Shown here in pieces: positions 6,017 through 7,242 of a stretch of DNA of 7,242 nt. A program made the translations under genes and the position numbers. Each line of letters opens with the position of its first letter. Position 1 is the stretch's first letter. Source of the stretch: Phycisphaeraceae bacterium (GTDB lineage Bacteria > Planctomycetota > Phycisphaerae > Phycisphaerales > Phycisphaeraceae); contig SKPT01000357.1 in assembly GCA_007119405.1 (NCBI GenBank), positions 1-7,242 on the forward strand, in the 5' to 3' direction. The notes beneath the pieces are model-generated. The model had not been told where the DNA came from, did no database searches, and was given only the letters and a program-made list of their open reading frames with translations.

Positions 6017-7105
6017 ATGCCCACCGTCGAGCTCACCCTCGCGCACCACCGCTACGCCGTCATCATCGAGCCGGGCCTGCTGGCGCGCCTCGGCGCCACG
6101 GTGCGCGACGTCGCCCCCCACGCCCGCGCGGCCCTCGTCGCCGACGCCGCCATCGCCGACACCCACGGCCAGGCCGCGCTGGCCTCGCTCACGCAAGCCG
6201 GCTACGACACCACGTTCACGACCATGGCCGCCGGCGAGCAGCACAAGACGCTGGCGACCGTCGCCAGGCTCCACGAGACGCTGCTCAATGCCCGCCTGGA
6301 GCGCAAGAGCCCGCTGATCGCGCTGGGCGGGGGCATCGTCGGCGACACCGCCGGCTTCGCCGCCGCCACCTGCCTCCGCGGCATTCCGCTCGTCCAGGTG
6401 CCGACCACGCTGCTGGCGATGGTCGACGCGTCGGTGGGCGGCAAGACCGGCGTCAACGTGCCCCAGGGCAAGAACCTCATCGGCGCGTTCCACCAGCCGA
6501 GCCTCGTGGCCATCGACCCCGACACGCTCGCCACCCTCCCGCCGCGCGAGCTGCGCGCCGGCCTGGCCGAGTGCGTCAAGCACGCGATCATCCGCGACGC
6601 GGCGCTGTTCGCGTTTCTCGAAGCCAACCACCGGCGCATCGTCCGCCTCGACAGCGACGTCATGGTCGAGCTGCTCGAGCGCAACGTGCGGATCAAGGCG
6701 GCGGTGGTCATCGCCGACGAGAAGGAGGCCGGCGAGCGGGCGCACCTGAACCTGGGCCACACCTTCGCCCACGCCATCGAGGCGGGCACGGACTACGGCC
6801 GCTACCTCCACGGCGAAGCCGTCGCCCTGGGCCTGGTCGCCGCGACACGCCTGGCGGTGGAGCACAAGCTCTGCCCGCCGGAGCTGCTGCCGCGCGTCGA
6901 GGCCCTGCTCGCGGCCGTCGAGCTGCCCACCCGCGCCCCGGACCTGCCGGCCACGGCCAAGCTCATCGAGATCATGCGTCACGACAAGAAGGTCGCCGCC
7001 GGCCGCATCCGCCTCGTGTTGCCCACCGCCCTGGGCCGCGTCGACATCGTCGACACCCTCGACGACGCCGCCATCGCCGCGGCCTGGGACGCGCTGCGGG
7101 GGTGA
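6017..7105 (+). CDS. aroB: 3-dehydroquinate synthase
   Basis: AroB converts DAHP to 3-dehydroquinate, the second step of the shikimate pathway to aromatic amino acids, using NAD and a divalent metal in the cytoplasm. The 362 residues are the normal family length, so it is complete. Seen: GEQHKT at 73-78; the NAD-binding loop GGGIVGDTAGF at 104-114; PTTLLAMVDASVGGKTGVN after it; KNLIGAFHQP; and the three expected metal ligands, Glu185 in AECVKHAI, His248 in NLGHTFAHAIE and His265 in LHGEAVALG. Active-site Lys and Asp positions appear intact, so the enzyme should be functional. The ATG at 6017 is preferred because it gives the standard N-terminus MPTVEL and lies just after the repeat; the frames running further upstream only read the repeat. 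No other aro gene is in the window. It is flanked by CGCGAAG-type repeats on both sides. Confidence 0.97.
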   Translation: MPTVELTLAHHRYAVIIEPGLLARLGATVRDVAPHARAALVADAAIADTHGQAALASLTQAGYDTTFTTMAAGEQHKTLATVARLHETLLNARLERKSPLIALGGGIVGDTAGFAAATCLRGIPLVQVPTTLLAMVDASVGGKTGVNVPQGKNLIGAFHQPSLVAIDPDTLATLPPRELRAGLAECVKHAIIRDAALFAFLEANHRRIVRLDSDVMVELLERNVRIKAAVVIADEKEAGERAHLNLGHTFAHAIEAGTDYGRYLHGEAVALGLVAATRLAVEHKLCPPELLPRVEALLAAVELPTRAPDLPATAKLIEIMRHDKKVAAGRIRLVLPTALGRVDIVDTLDDAAIAAAWDALRG

Positions 7106-7132
7106 CATCGGTTCATACACCTGGCCATCGAT

Positions 7133-7233
7133 AAACCGCGAAGAAGCGAAGCGGGCGAAGGTCGCGAAGCCTCTGCTGTCAGTTCGAGTTCCTGGACCTT
7201 CGCTGCGTTGCGCGTCGTCGCTTGCTCGCGGGG
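7133..7233. repeat. Diverged copy of the CGCGAAG-rich inverted repeat downstream of aroB
   Basis: AAACCGCGAA at 7133-7142 matches the left arm end at 5840-5849 exactly and continues as a run of GCGAAG-like units to about 7169. A looser reverse-complement arm (CTTCGCTGCG through TTGCTCGCGG, about 7198-7231) would give a span near 100 bases, close to the 94 bases of the copy before aroB. The right arm is poorly conserved, so the right boundary is uncertain. The copy starts 28 bases after the aroB stop; no gene is seen from 7106 to the window end. Confidence 0.5.
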
Positions 7234-7242
7234 TCAGGCCGC

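Noticed and set aside
5879..7120. - strand frame of 413 codons antisense to aroB
   Set aside because: AroB on the + strand is complete with all metal and NAD motifs; the antisense product has G/D/V/A-rich shadow composition and its end reads the heptad repeat.

Overview
This is a strongly G+C-rich bacterial chromosomal window. It carries three complete protein genes on the + strand and one partial gene on the - strand, and every gap of useful size is occupied by palindromic dispersed repeats. The gene content (a GatB with a variant core motif and a large multi-pass membrane protein resembling the DUF6784/DUF6785 type), the high G+C and the lack of Shine-Dalgarno sequences suggest a Planctomycetota-like organism, perhaps Phycisphaerae. 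That placement is an inference from memory, not a database result.

Layout: 1-1305 (-) is the N-terminal 435 residues of a family-5 peptide-type ABC transporter substrate-binding lipoprotein, cut by the left edge. 1306-1602 is a divergent intergenic region, more than half of it one C/G-rich palindromic repeat (copy A). 1603-3135 (+) is gatB. 3136-3336 is almost entirely a second copy (B) of the same repeat. 3337-5760 (+) is an 807-residue polytopic membrane protein with a large soluble insert. 5761-6016 is a composite repeat: inverted arrays of an ATTCAGA heptad around a CGCGAAG-rich inverted repeat. 6017-7105 (+) is aroB. 7106-7242 holds another, more diverged copy of the CGCGAAG-rich repeat and no visible gene.

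The genes do not form an obvious pathway: peptide uptake, tRNA-dependent Gln/Asn formation, an uncharacterised membrane protein and the shikimate pathway. The three + strand genes could be partly co-transcribed, but gaps of 201 and 256 bases filled with hairpins make separate units at least as likely. No new enzymatic or defence system is visible. The noteworthy material is non-coding: two unrelated families of palindromic elements, one bracketing gatB and the other bracketing aroB, and gene starts with C-runs rather than ribosome-binding sites in front of them, two of which have a TANNNT hexamer placed as expected for leaderless transcription.
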